A DNA stretch of 8,537 nt from an uncultured Fretibacterium sp. (GTDB taxonomy: Bacteria > Synergistota > Synergistia > Synergistales > Aminobacteriaceae): contig NZ_CALHIQ010000127.1 of NCBI RefSeq assembly GCF_938030725.1, positions 1 through 8,537 on the forward strand. Direction: 5' to 3'. A model generated the notes under the pieces. It worked only from the letters and a program-made list of their open reading frames with translations, did no database searches and was not told the origin of the DNA. Positions 1-6,462 of this stretch are shown here, in pieces (within the stretch, counting starts at the first letter, position 1; each line of letters starts with the position of its first letter). Position numbers and translations under genes: made by a program.

Positions 1-2989
1 CGTAGCCGATGTCGTAGGCCCAGCCGTCGCCGCCGAAGATCCAGACGGACTTCTTCACCAGGTAATCGTGGTACTCCGCGATCTTCGTGAACTCCGCCAT
101 GGCCTCGTCGCTGAGGTCCGCGTGCTCGTGCTCGTGACCGCCGCAGCAGCAGAACACCCCGTCCAGGAGCTCCTCCACCTTCGCCGCGGACGCCTTGGAC
201 TTCTCGCCGTCCAGGTGCGTGTCCAGCCACTCCTGAAGGACCTTCTTATACTCCTCCGGGACGCACTCCATCTTGATCAGGCTCGTCGCGGCCTCCACCA
301 GGTAGTTCGTCTTGACGTTGACGGAGAGCTTCATGCCGTACCCGTACTCGGCGTTGTCCTCGAACAGCGAGTTCGCCCAGGCCGGGCCGCGGCCTTCGGC
401 GTTGACCGTGTAGGGCATGTTGGGCGCGGAGCCGCCCCAGATGGAGGAGCAACCCGTGGCGTTGGCGATGATCATGCGATCGCCGAAGAGCTGGGTGATC
501 AGCTTGGCGTAGGGCGTTTCGCCGCAGCCCGCGCAGGCGCCGCTGAACTCCAGGAGCGGACGCTGGAACTGGCTGCCCTGGACGGTGAACTTATCGACGA
601 CCTTGTCCTTGTCCGCCACGCTCTCGACGGCGTAGGTCCAGTTGTCGATCTCCCCCTCCTGAGAGGCCGTGGGCTTCATCTCAAGGGCCTTCACCGGGCA
701 GATGTCCGCGCAGTTGCCGCAGCCCAGGCAGTCCAGGGTGTCCACCTGAATCTTGTAGCGGTAGCCCGCCTCCTTGAGCGCCTTGGCCTTGGGCTCGACG
801 GCGCCGAATTCCTTCGGCGCGGCCTCCTGCTCGGCGGCGTCCAGGAGGAACGGCCGGATGGCCGCGTGGGGACAGACCATGGAGCACTGGTTGCACTGGA
901 TGCACTTCTCGCCGTTCCACTCCGGCACGTTGACCGCCACGCCCCGCTTCTCGTAGGCGGCGGTGCCGGAGGGGAAGCGGCCGTCCACGTACTCGCCCGT
1001 GAAGGCGCTGGCGGGCAGCTCGTTGCCCTTCTGGGAGTTGATCACCTGGCACTGCTCGGTCACGAACTCCGGGATCTCGTCCGGCACGCCACGCTTCTGC
1101 ACAACCTGGTCCGGCGCAGCGCTCCAGCCCTCCGGAATCTTGATCTCGATGAGGCTCTTCAGGCCCGCGTCCACGGCGTCGTGGTTCATCTTGACGACCT
1201 TCTCGCCCTTGCGGCCGTAGGTATCGACGATGGCCTGCTTCATGTACTTCACCGCGTCGTCGATCGGGATGACGTTCGCCAGCTTGAAGAACGCGGCCTG
1301 CATGATGGAGTTGGTGCGGTTGCCCAGGCCGATCTTCTGGGCCTCGTCCACGGCGTTGATGACGTAGAACTTCGCGCCCAGGTTCGCCAGCTTGCGCTTC
1401 AGGTCGGAGGGCAGGTGCTCCTCAAGGGCCTCCGGGGTCGTCCACTGCGTGTTGAGGAGGAACGTGCCGCCCTTCTTCAGGCCGGCCGTCAGGTCGTACT
1501 GGTGGACGTACTCCTGCTTGTGGCAGGCGATGAAGTCCGCGGAGTCGATGAGGTAGGTGGACTTGATGGGGGACTTGCCGAAGCGCAGGTGGGACACCGT
1601 GATGCCGCCCGACTTCTTGGAGTCGTAGTCGAAGTAGCCCTGCGCGTACATGTCGGTGTGGTCGCCGATGATCTTGATGGAGTTCTTGTTGGCACCCACC
1701 GTGCCGTCGGAGCCGAGGCCCCAGAACTTGCAGCAGACCGTGCCCTCCGCCGCGGTGTCGATGTGGTCCTGCATCGGCAGGGAGCTGTCGTTCACGTCGT
1801 CCACGATACCGATGGTGAAGTCGTTGCGGGGCTCATAGAGCTTCAGGTTGTCGAACACCGTCTTGATGCAGCTCGGCGTCGTGTCCTTGGAGCCCAGTCC
1901 GTAGCGGCCGCCCACGACCTTCGGGGCGTTGGGGCCGTAGTCGAAGAACATGGAACGGACGTCCTCGTAGAGAGGCCCGCCCAGGGCGCCCGTCTCCTTG
2001 CAGCGGTCCAGCACGGCGATGGCCTTGACCGTGGAGGGAAGCGCCCGGAAGAAGTACTTCGGGGAGAACGGACGGTAGAGGTGCACCTCGATGAGGCCAA
2101 CCTTCTCGCCCCTGGCGTTCATCCAGTCCACGACCTCTTCCGTCGCCTGGCAGACGGAGCCGATGGCGACGACGACGCGCTCCGCGTCCGGCGCGCCGTA
2201 GTACTGGAACGGATAATACTCCCGGCCGTGGAGCTTCGACACCTGGCGCATGTACTCCGCCACCACGTCGGGCACGCGGTCGAAGTAGGGCTGCGACGCC
2301 TCCTTGGCCTGGAAGAAGATGTCCGGGTTCTGGGCCGTGCCCTTGACGAAGGGGTTCTCCGGGCGCATGGCGCGCTCGCGGAACGTCTCGATGGCGTCGT
2401 AGTCCACCAGCTTCGCCAGGTCTGCGTAGTCGTAGACGTCGATCTTCTGGATCTCGTGGGACGTGCGGAAGCCGTCAAAGAAGTTCAACACGGGAACGCT
2501 CGTCTCGATGGCCGTCAGGTGGGCCACCGCGGCCAGGTCCGCCGCCTCCTGAACGCTGCCGGCGGCCAGCATCGTGAAGCCCGTCATGCGGCAGGTCATG
2601 ACGTCGCTGTGATCTCCAAAGATGGAGAGCGCGTGGGTCGCCAGGGCGCGGGCGGAGACGTGGAACACACCGGGCAGGAGCTCTCCCGCGATCTTGAACA
2701 TGTTCGGCAGCATCAGCAGGAGCCCCTGGGACGCCGTGAAGGTGCTGGCCAGGGCGCCCGCGGAGAGCGCGCCGTGGATCGCGCCGGCCGCGCCCCCCTC
2801 GGACTGCATCTCCGTCACCTTGACGGTCTTGCCGAAGATGTTCTTGCGGCCGTGGGCCGCCCACTCGTCGATGTGCTCCGGCATGGGCGACGAGGGCGTG
2901 ATCGGGTAGATCGTCGCCATCTCGGAGAACGCATAGGCGACGTGAGCGACCGCCTCGTTTCCGTCCATCGTTTTCCAGTTACGCTTCAT
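1..2989 (-). CDS. nifJ: Pyruvate:ferredoxin (flavodoxin) oxidoreductase, C-terminus cut by window edge
   Basis: Cytoplasmic enzyme that oxidises pyruvate with CoA to acetyl-CoA and CO2 and reduces ferredoxin. 996 codons are visible; the family is usually about 1170-1200 residues, so the last ~180 are off the left edge. Domains in order: N-terminal pyruvate/TPP domain with YPITPSSPM (Thr31), TEMQSEGGAAG (Glu64) and VSARALATH (Arg114), which match known PFOR active-site residues; domain II (~260-370); gamma domain (~420-610); EKR domain (AAYEKRGVAVNVPEW, ~675); two 4Fe-4S clusters (Cys696/699/702/706 and Cys754/757/760/764); C-terminal TPP domain with CAGCGETPY (Cys819, Cys822) and ATGCSSIWGG (Cys847), ligands of the proximal cluster, then GDGWAYDIGY at the edge. 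The ATG at 2989 has a GAGGGG ribosome site about 12-14 nt upstream; a second ATG at 2968 (residue 8) is less likely. Odd feature: a CCCGGHEHEH insert at residues 947-956. Identification is certain from the translation. Confidence 0.97.
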   Translation of the reverse strand, partial: MKRNWKTMDGNEAVAHVAYAFSEMATIYPITPSSPMPEHIDEWAAHGRKNIFGKTVKVTEMQSEGGAAGAIHGALSAGALASTFTASQGLLLMLPNMFKIAGELLPGVFHVSARALATHALSIFGDHSDVMTCRMTGFTMLAAGSVQEAADLAAVAHLTAIETSVPVLNFFDGFRTSHEIQKIDVYDYADLAKLVDYDAIETFRERAMRPENPFVKGTAQNPDIFFQAKEASQPYFDRVPDVVAEYMRQVSKLHGREYYPFQYYGAPDAERVVVAIGSVCQATEEVVDWMNARGEKVGLIEVHLYRPFSPKYFFRALPSTVKAIAVLDRCKETGALGGPLYEDVRSMFFDYGPNAPKVVGGRYGLGSKDTTPSCIKTVFDNLKLYEPRNDFTIGIVDDVNDSSLPMQDHIDTAAEGTVCCKFWGLGSDGTVGANKNSIKIIGDHTDMYAQGYFDYDSKKSGGITVSHLRFGKSPIKSTYLIDSADFIACHKQEYVHQYDLTAGLKKGGTFLLNTQWTTPEALEEHLPSDLKRKLANLGAKFYVINAVDEAQKIGLGNRTNSIMQAAFFKLANVIPIDDAVKYMKQAIVDTYGRKGEKVVKMNHDAVDAGLKSLIEIKIPEGWSAAPDQVVQKRGVPDEIPEFVTEQCQVINSQKGNELPASAFTGEYVDGRFPSGTAAYEKRGVAVNVPEWNGEKCIQCNQCSMVCPHAAIRPFLLDAAEQEAAPKEFGAVEPKAKALKEAGYRYKIQVDTLDCLGCGNCADICPVKALEMKPTASQEGEIDNWTYAVESVADKDKVVDKFTVQGSQFQRPLLEFSGACAGCGETPYAKLITQLFGDRMIIANATGCSSIWGGSAPNMPYTVNAEGRGPAWANSLFEDNAEYGYGMKLSVNVKTNYLVEAATSLIKMECVPEEYKKVLQEWLDTHLDGEKSKASAAKVEELLDGVFCCCGGHEHEHADLSDEAMAEFTKIAEYHDYLVKKSVWIFGGDGWAYDIGY

Positions 2990-3016
2990 GAAAAAATAAC
3001 CCCCCTCAAAATGAAT

Positions 3017-3046
3017 CCGACGGGAAGCCCCAAGGGCTCCCTTCGG
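3017..3046 (-). other. Hairpin in the nifJ 5' leader
   Basis: An inverted repeat pairs 3017-3030 with 3034-3046 around a CAA/TTG loop. The 8-bp inner stem (GGGA-GCCC against GGGCTCCC) has one bulged base; one mismatch separates it from an outer CCGA/TCGG stem. In nifJ mRNA it would sit about 10 nt upstream of the GAGGGG ribosome site. No U-tract follows on either strand, so it is not a standard terminator. It could stabilise the transcript or affect translation; the role is inference. Confidence 0.4.
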
Positions 3047-3155
3047 CAAAGAAGACCGGCCCTTCCGCGCGCGCCGCTCGTCGCCCGCGCCCCCTTCTCG
3101 GAAGAACCCAACGCAAAAATTCTAAAGGACACACTCCAAGACTTCTTCGACTATT

Positions 3156-3168
3156 ATTGTACTACAAT
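3156..3168. promoter_or_regulatory. 13-bp palindrome resembling a GntR (FadR/FCD subfamily) operator
   Basis: ATTGTACTACAAT is a perfect inverted repeat of ATTGTA around one central base. It fits the TNGTNNNACNA half-site pattern known for FadR/FCD-type GntR repressors, the subfamily that includes the pyruvate sensor PdhR. It lies 167 bp upstream of the nifJ start and contains TACAAT on both strands, so a bound protein could cover a -10 element. It sits in an AT-rich island within GC-rich DNA. No regulator gene is in the window, so the binding protein and the regulated gene (nifJ or the divergent one) are inferred. Confidence 0.4.
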
Positions 3169-3255
3169 CCGCGCAATTTTGAGCGCCCCGCCCGCGCATC
3201 CGTGCCATCCCCCGGAGGCCGGCGTCCGCCTCTTTTATGAGGCACCTTAGGAAGA

Positions 3256-3315
3256 AAAATTGAGGTCCGGCGCGCCACGGCGTGCGCAAAGGCGTTTTTC
3301 CGTGTAAAATTGAGG
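3256..3315 (+). repeat. Two direct copies of AAAATTGAGG, 50 bp apart
   Basis: Identical 10-mers lie at 3256-3265 and 3306-3315, exactly 50 bp start to start, close to five helical turns, so both would face the same side of the DNA. The second copy overlaps TAAAAT (3305-3310), the best -10-like hexamer for the plus-strand gene at 3410. The matching -35 position (about 3282-3288) is poor. This could be a pair of activator sites at a weak promoter, or chance. Confidence 0.3.
3305..3310 (+). promoter_or_regulatory. Candidate -10 element for the surface-protein gene
   Basis: TAAAAT matches the TATAAT consensus at five of six bases and stands out in GC-rich surroundings. It would give a leader of about 90 nt before the ATG at 3410. 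No good -35 hexamer is found 16-18 bp upstream, so this is a weak call unless an activator helps; the upstream AAAATTGAGG repeat could be its site. Confidence 0.25.
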
Positions 3316-3332
3316 AAGTCTTTTGCGAGGCG

Positions 3333-3369
3333 GGTGCCGCCGGGGGCACACGGCACCGTGGTGCGCACC
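3333..3369 (+). other. Overlapping, mutually exclusive hairpin arms in the leader of the surface-protein gene
   Basis: Four complementary arms follow one another: GGTGCC (3333-3338), GGCACC (3352-3357), GGTGC (3360-3364) and GCACC (3365-3369). The second arm can pair with the first or, as GCACC at 3353-3357, with the third across a GT spacer; the third and fourth form a 10-bp palindrome, GGTGCGCACC. Only some pairings can exist at once. If this is transcribed as leader it could switch between folds, but the arms are short and the DNA is GC-rich, so function is unproven. Confidence 0.3.
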
Positions 3370-3372
3370 AAG

Positions 3373-3390
3373 TTTGCAGGAAACTGCGGA
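3373..3390 (+). other. GNRA-capped hairpin next to the ribosome binding site
   Basis: GCAG (3376-3379) and CTGC (3384-3387) enclose a GAAA tetraloop, a stable GNRA-type loop. One U-A and two U-G pairs extend the stem to 3373-3390. It ends just upstream of the AAGAGG ribosome site (about 3394-3399) and could influence translation of the gene at 3410. Visible in sequence; function inferred. Confidence 0.35.
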
Positions 3391-3409
3391 AAGAAGAGGT
3401 CATGATACC

Positions 3410-5014
3410 ATGAGGAGAGCACATTCTACCCTGACGCTGGCGCTTCTGGCGTGCCTTGCGGCAGGCCCGGCAGGCGCGGCGACGTTCACGGTGACGAGCG
3501 GAGCCGACGGCGGCCCGGGCTCCCTGCAGCAGGTCGTCGCCAGCGCCAACGCCAACGGCGAAGCCAACGTCATCAACGTCGCCCCGGAGGTCCAGACCAT
3601 TCGGACCTCCTCCGAGATGCCCATCACCTCGAACCTGGAGCTCAACGGACAGGGCGTCACCATCCAAGGCGGCTCCACCCGCATCTTCAACGTCACCAGG
3701 GGCACGGCCGCGTTCAATCGGATCACCTTCACCAAGGGCACGGCATCCTCGCTCCAGAGCGGCGGCGCCGTGCTGGTGAGCGGGAACGCGAACGCGCACT
3801 TTACGAACTGCACGTTCTTCGGCAACACCGCAAGCGTGGCGGGCGGCGCGGTCTGCGTGGACAGCGTCAGCCTGAACAACACGACGTTCCAGTTCTGCAC
3901 CATCGCGGGCAACAGCGCCGCGAGCGGCGGAGGCGTGGCCGTGGCGAACGGCGCGGCCAGCTTCCTGGGCGTCATCGCCGTGGGCAACCGCTCGACGAGG
4001 AGCGGCGCGGGCGACGACCTCCACGCCGAGGGGGCGGGCGCCATCTCCTCCGTGCGCTACAACGTCCTGGGGACCTCCAACGCCGGCGTCGGACCGGAAA
4101 GCCTGGCGAACCAGAGGGCGGAGGACGTCTTCCTGGCGGCCCCTCTCAAGCTGGAGAGCGCGAACGGTGTCGAGGTCCTGAAGCTCTCCGGAGCCTCTCC
4201 CGCGCGCGACCTGATCCCCTCCTCCGCGGCCGGCGCCGTCTCCATCGACGAGTGCGGCACGCTGCGCCCCCAGCTCGTCGGCTACGACGCGGGAGCCTTT
4301 GAGGCCACTCCGGTGGCCCTCGTCAGCGCGGACCTCGCCGGGACGCCCTACGTCCAGCTGGGACAGGGCGCGTCCTACGACGTCAAGGTCTTCCCCGCGG
4401 ACGCTTCCCTGGATGGCAGCGTCCATCCGGGGGGCATTGAATGGATCGTGGGCGACGCCACCGTGCTCAGCGTGGACAGGTACGGGCGCGCTACGGCCCT
4501 CCGAGATGGCATGACGACCCTGTCCGCCGTCGTGCACGGCTGGACGGCTGCGGGCGGAAAGGCCTCCGCGTCGACCCGATCCCTCACCGTCCGGGTCGGA
4601 AGGGACGCTCCCATCGTGCTCCTCTCCATGGACGTCATCCCAGATCAGACGCTGGCCCTGAACCAGGTTCGCGCCATCACCCCGACGGTGCGGACGACGC
4701 TGAACGGCGAGACCCTCGACGTGCCCTACACGCTTCAGGTCACCGCGAACAGCACCGCGGGCGTCGTGGAAGCGACCGTGCTGAACGGCAGGACGATCCA
4801 ACTGACGGGGCGCGCCCAGGGCACGACCTCTATCGTCGTCACCGCCTCCCCGAACCTCGGCGGCAGCAGCTACTCCACCGCCACCCCAACCAGCAGGTCG
4901 TTCGTCGTCACGGTGCGGGAGCGCAAGTCCGGAAAGGGCGGCGGCTGCAACGCGGCATCGAGCGGCCTGGCCATGGCCCTCGCGGCGGCGTTCCTCCTGA
5001 GGCGAAGGGCGTAA
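3410..5014 (+). CDS. Secreted surface protein: beta-helix domain, Ig-like domains, Synerg-CTERM sorting signal
   Basis: 534 residues. Residues 1-23 form a signal peptide (RR start, hydrophobic core, AGA cleavage site). Residues 24-90 (TFTVTSGADGGPGSLQQVV... PITSNLELNGQGVTIQGG) match the start of right-handed beta-helix cell-surface proteins, followed by Gly/Asn-rich coils with FTNCTFFGNTAS and FQFCTIAGNSA repeats to about 195. CGTLRPQLVGYDAGAFE (282-298) resembles the end of the 'choice-of-anchor Q' type domain. Two bacterial Ig-like (BIG2-like) domains follow (~302-397 and ~403-503). Residues 507-534 carry GGGCNA, a short hydrophobic helix and RRRA, the Synergistes-type sorting signal; proteins with it are thought to be processed and anchored through the invariant Cys (Cys513). 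The ATG at 3410 is chosen because AAGAGG lies at good spacing and the signal peptide starts there; an upstream TTG at 3323 would bury the signal. Ligand unknown; adhesion or envelope structure are plausible. Probably a single-gene unit ended by the hairpin at 5036. Confidence 0.88.
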   Translation: MRRAHSTLTLALLACLAAGPAGAATFTVTSGADGGPGSLQQVVASANANGEANVINVAPEVQTIRTSSEMPITSNLELNGQGVTIQGGSTRIFNVTRGTAAFNRITFTKGTASSLQSGGAVLVSGNANAHFTNCTFFGNTASVAGGAVCVDSVSLNNTTFQFCTIAGNSAASGGGVAVANGAASFLGVIAVGNRSTRSGAGDDLHAEGAGAISSVRYNVLGTSNAGVGPESLANQRAEDVFLAAPLKLESANGVEVLKLSGASPARDLIPSSAAGAVSIDECGTLRPQLVGYDAGAFEATPVALVSADLAGTPYVQLGQGASYDVKVFPADASLDGSVHPGGIEWIVGDATVLSVDRYGRATALRDGMTTLSAVVHGWTAAGGKASASTRSLTVRVGRDAPIVLLSMDVIPDQTLALNQVRAITPTVRTTLNGETLDVPYTLQVTANSTAGVVEATVLNGRTIQLTGRAQGTTSIVVTASPNLGGSSYSTATPTSRSFVVTVRERKSGKGGGCNAASSGLAMALAAAFLLRRRA

Positions 5015-5035
5015 GGCCTCCGGTCAAAGACAGCG

Positions 5036-5091
5036 AGGACGGCGAGGCCAGGAGGTCGCGGGACCTCCCCTCGCCGTCCTAAATTTATTCT
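5036..5091 (+). terminator. Long hairpin terminator after the surface-protein gene
   Basis: Outer arms AGGACGGCGAGG (5036-5047) and CCTCGCCGTCCT (5069-5080) are perfectly complementary over 12 bp. Inside, GGAGGTC (5051-5057) and GACCTCC (5062-5068) add 7 bp around a GCGG loop, with CCA bulged on one side. AAATTTATTCTT follows, an imperfect T-rich tail, so it fits rho-independent termination on the plus strand. It ends only about 40 nt before the next plus-strand gene. Confidence 0.8.
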
Positions 5092-5120
5092 TAATCTCAA
5101 AAACGATGGAGAAACGCTGA

Positions 5121-6431
5121 ATGGATATTACCCTTGCCTTCGCCGTCTTCGCAGCCCTGATGGCCGGATCGCTGGCGTGCGGCTACTCCATGCTCTGGGC
5201 GCTGGCCACGGGGTTTATCGGCTTCATGGGCGTGGGGCTGCGCCGGGGCTTCGCGCTCCCCGCGCTCCTCCGCATGGCCTGGAGGGGCGTGCGGGAGTCC
5301 CTGATCGTCGTCCGCGTCATGCTGACGATCGGGGTCCTGACGGGGCTGTGGCGCGCCGCCGGGACCTTCGCCCTCCTCACCGCCTGGGGGCTCAGGCTGA
5401 TCTCGCCCTCGACGTTTATCCTGGAGGCCTTCCTCCTCTCCTGCACCCTCTCCTACGCCCTGGGGTCCTCCTTCGGCACGGCGGGGACCCTCGGCGTGGC
5501 GCTCATGACGGTGGCCCGCAGCGGGGGCGTGAGCGAGTTGGCGGCTGCGGGGGCCATCCTGTCGGGCATCTACTTCGGCGACCGGGCCTCTCCCGCCTCC
5601 TCCTGCGCCAACCTCGTCACCGCCCTCACCTTCACGGACCTCTACGACAACGTCAAGCTCATGATGCGGACCGCGCTCCTGCCCCTCCTCCTCGCGCTCG
5701 GCCTCCACACGTGGCTCTCCTTCAGAAACCCCATGCTGGGCGGGGAGGGCGCGGTGCTGACGTCCCTGAACCTGGACTTTCACCTCAGCCCCTGGTGCGC
5801 CCTGCCGGCCCTCGTCATGCTGGTCCTGCCCCTCTTCAAGGTCAAGGTGCTCCACTCGTTCGGGGTCAGCATCCTCTGCGCGTTTTTCTGCGCCGTCCTC
5901 CTGCAGAGGACGGGGACGGCGGGGGCCCTGCGCTTCGCCCTCATGGGCTTCCACGCGCCGGAGGGCAGCGTCCGCGCGATCTTCAACGGAGGGGGCCTCG
6001 TTTCGATGCTGGAGATCAGCGCCGCCCTCATGATATCGGGCACCTACGCCGGGATATTCGACGGGACGGGCATTCTGAGGGGCCTTCAGTCCCGCCTTGC
6101 CCGCGCAATGGACGCGCTGGGGGCCTATCCCGTCACCCTGACCCTGGGGACCCTGGCGAACGCCATCTTCTGCAACCAGACCGTCGCCGTCATGATGACG
6201 GTCCACGTCGTCCGACACCCCTACGAGGAGCGAGACCTGCCCTCCGCGGAACTCGCCCAGGACATCGCGAACTCCACGGTGATCACGGCGGGGATGGTGC
6301 CCTGGTGCATCGGCTGCTCCGTGCCTCTGACGATGATGGGCGTAGGAGCGGGAGCCGTCCCCTACGCCGCCTACCTCTACCTGCTGCCCCTCTGCTACCT
6401 CCTGACCCGCCGTCGCTGGTTCCGGGGCTGA
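5121..6431 (+). CDS. NhaC-family Na+/H+ antiporter-like membrane exchanger
   Basis: 436-residue, very hydrophobic inner-membrane protein with about ten or more likely membrane segments. Family marks: SYALGSSFGTAGTLGVALM (111-129), the signature GIYFGDRASPASSCANLV (149-166) followed by TFTDLYDNVK, ANAIFCNQTVAVMMT (346-360) and STVITAGMVPW (385-395), placed as in NhaC-family proteins. The family exchanges Na+ and H+; some members carry organic anions (malate/lactate) or amino acids, so the exact substrate cannot be set from sequence. The length is about normal for this shorter subgroup. The ATG at 5121 has GGAG (5108-5111) 9 nt upstream. The gene follows a strong terminator with no clear promoter between, and ends 31 bp from the convergent GGT-like gene with no hairpin seen there. 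In a fermenter it may couple ion gradients to uptake or pH control (inference). Confidence 0.9.
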   Translation: MDITLAFAVFAALMAGSLACGYSMLWALATGFIGFMGVGLRRGFALPALLRMAWRGVRESLIVVRVMLTIGVLTGLWRAAGTFALLTAWGLRLISPSTFILEAFLLSCTLSYALGSSFGTAGTLGVALMTVARSGGVSELAAAGAILSGIYFGDRASPASSCANLVTALTFTDLYDNVKLMMRTALLPLLLALGLHTWLSFRNPMLGGEGAVLTSLNLDFHLSPWCALPALVMLVLPLFKVKVLHSFGVSILCAFFCAVLLQRTGTAGALRFALMGFHAPEGSVRAIFNGGGLVSMLEISAALMISGTYAGIFDGTGILRGLQSRLARAMDALGAYPVTLTLGTLANAIFCNQTVAVMMTVHVVRHPYEERDLPSAELAQDIANSTVITAGMVPWCIGCSVPLTMMGVGAGAVPYAAYLYLLPLCYLLTRRRWFRG

Positions 6432-6462
6432 GGCGGGCTGCCGCTCCCCTCCCCTGAGCCGA

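Larger units (their letters stand above)
2990..3409. other. Divergent intergenic region between nifJ and the surface-protein gene
   Basis: No gene is convincing in these 420 bases. Both flanking genes point outward, so both promoters should lie here. Seen: the nifJ ribosome site (GAGGGG, minus strand, around 3002-3007), a hairpin at 3017-3046, a GC-rich tract at about 3055-3100, an AT-richer island at 3110-3180 with the palindrome at 3156-3168, a direct repeat at 3256-3315, and hairpins at 3333-3390. Base composition is more AT-rich than the flanking genes only in short islands. No sigma70 promoter with two good hexamers could be assigned for either gene. The minus-strand TACAAT (3168-3163) and TAGAAT (3124-3119) are -10-like but lack a good -35. 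Confidence 0.7.

Noticed and set aside
68..3250. A 1060-codon open frame on the plus strand opposite nifJ, and other long antisense frames there
   Set aside because: The minus strand carries an unmistakable PFOR with conserved motifs throughout. The antisense frame stays open because GC-rich codons give few stops; its translation is low-complexity, rich in Val/Leu/Arg/Asp/His, with no recognisable domain.
3402..3413. ATG at 3402 as a start or a leader peptide before the surface-protein gene
   Set aside because: It reads only Met-Ile-Pro before a stop that overlaps the real ATG, and it is too close to the ribosome site. Too short to call a functional leader peptide.
3122..4801. A 559-codon minus-strand frame covering the intergenic region and surface-protein gene
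   Set aside because: It is antisense to a gene with a signal peptide, recognisable domains and ribosome site; its own translation is Arg/Gly/Ala-rich and domain-free.
5097..6218. A 373-codon minus-strand frame opposite the exchanger gene
   Set aside because: The translation is highly charged, rich in Glu/Gly/Arg/His repeats typical of the reverse strand of hydrophobic GC-rich membrane-protein genes; the plus strand is clearly NhaC-family.
6432..6462. Bidirectional terminator between the convergent exchanger and GGT-like genes
   Set aside because: The 31-bp gap has look-alike GC runs (CTGAGG and CCTGAG) but they are not complementary as inverted repeats, and no T-rich tail is present.
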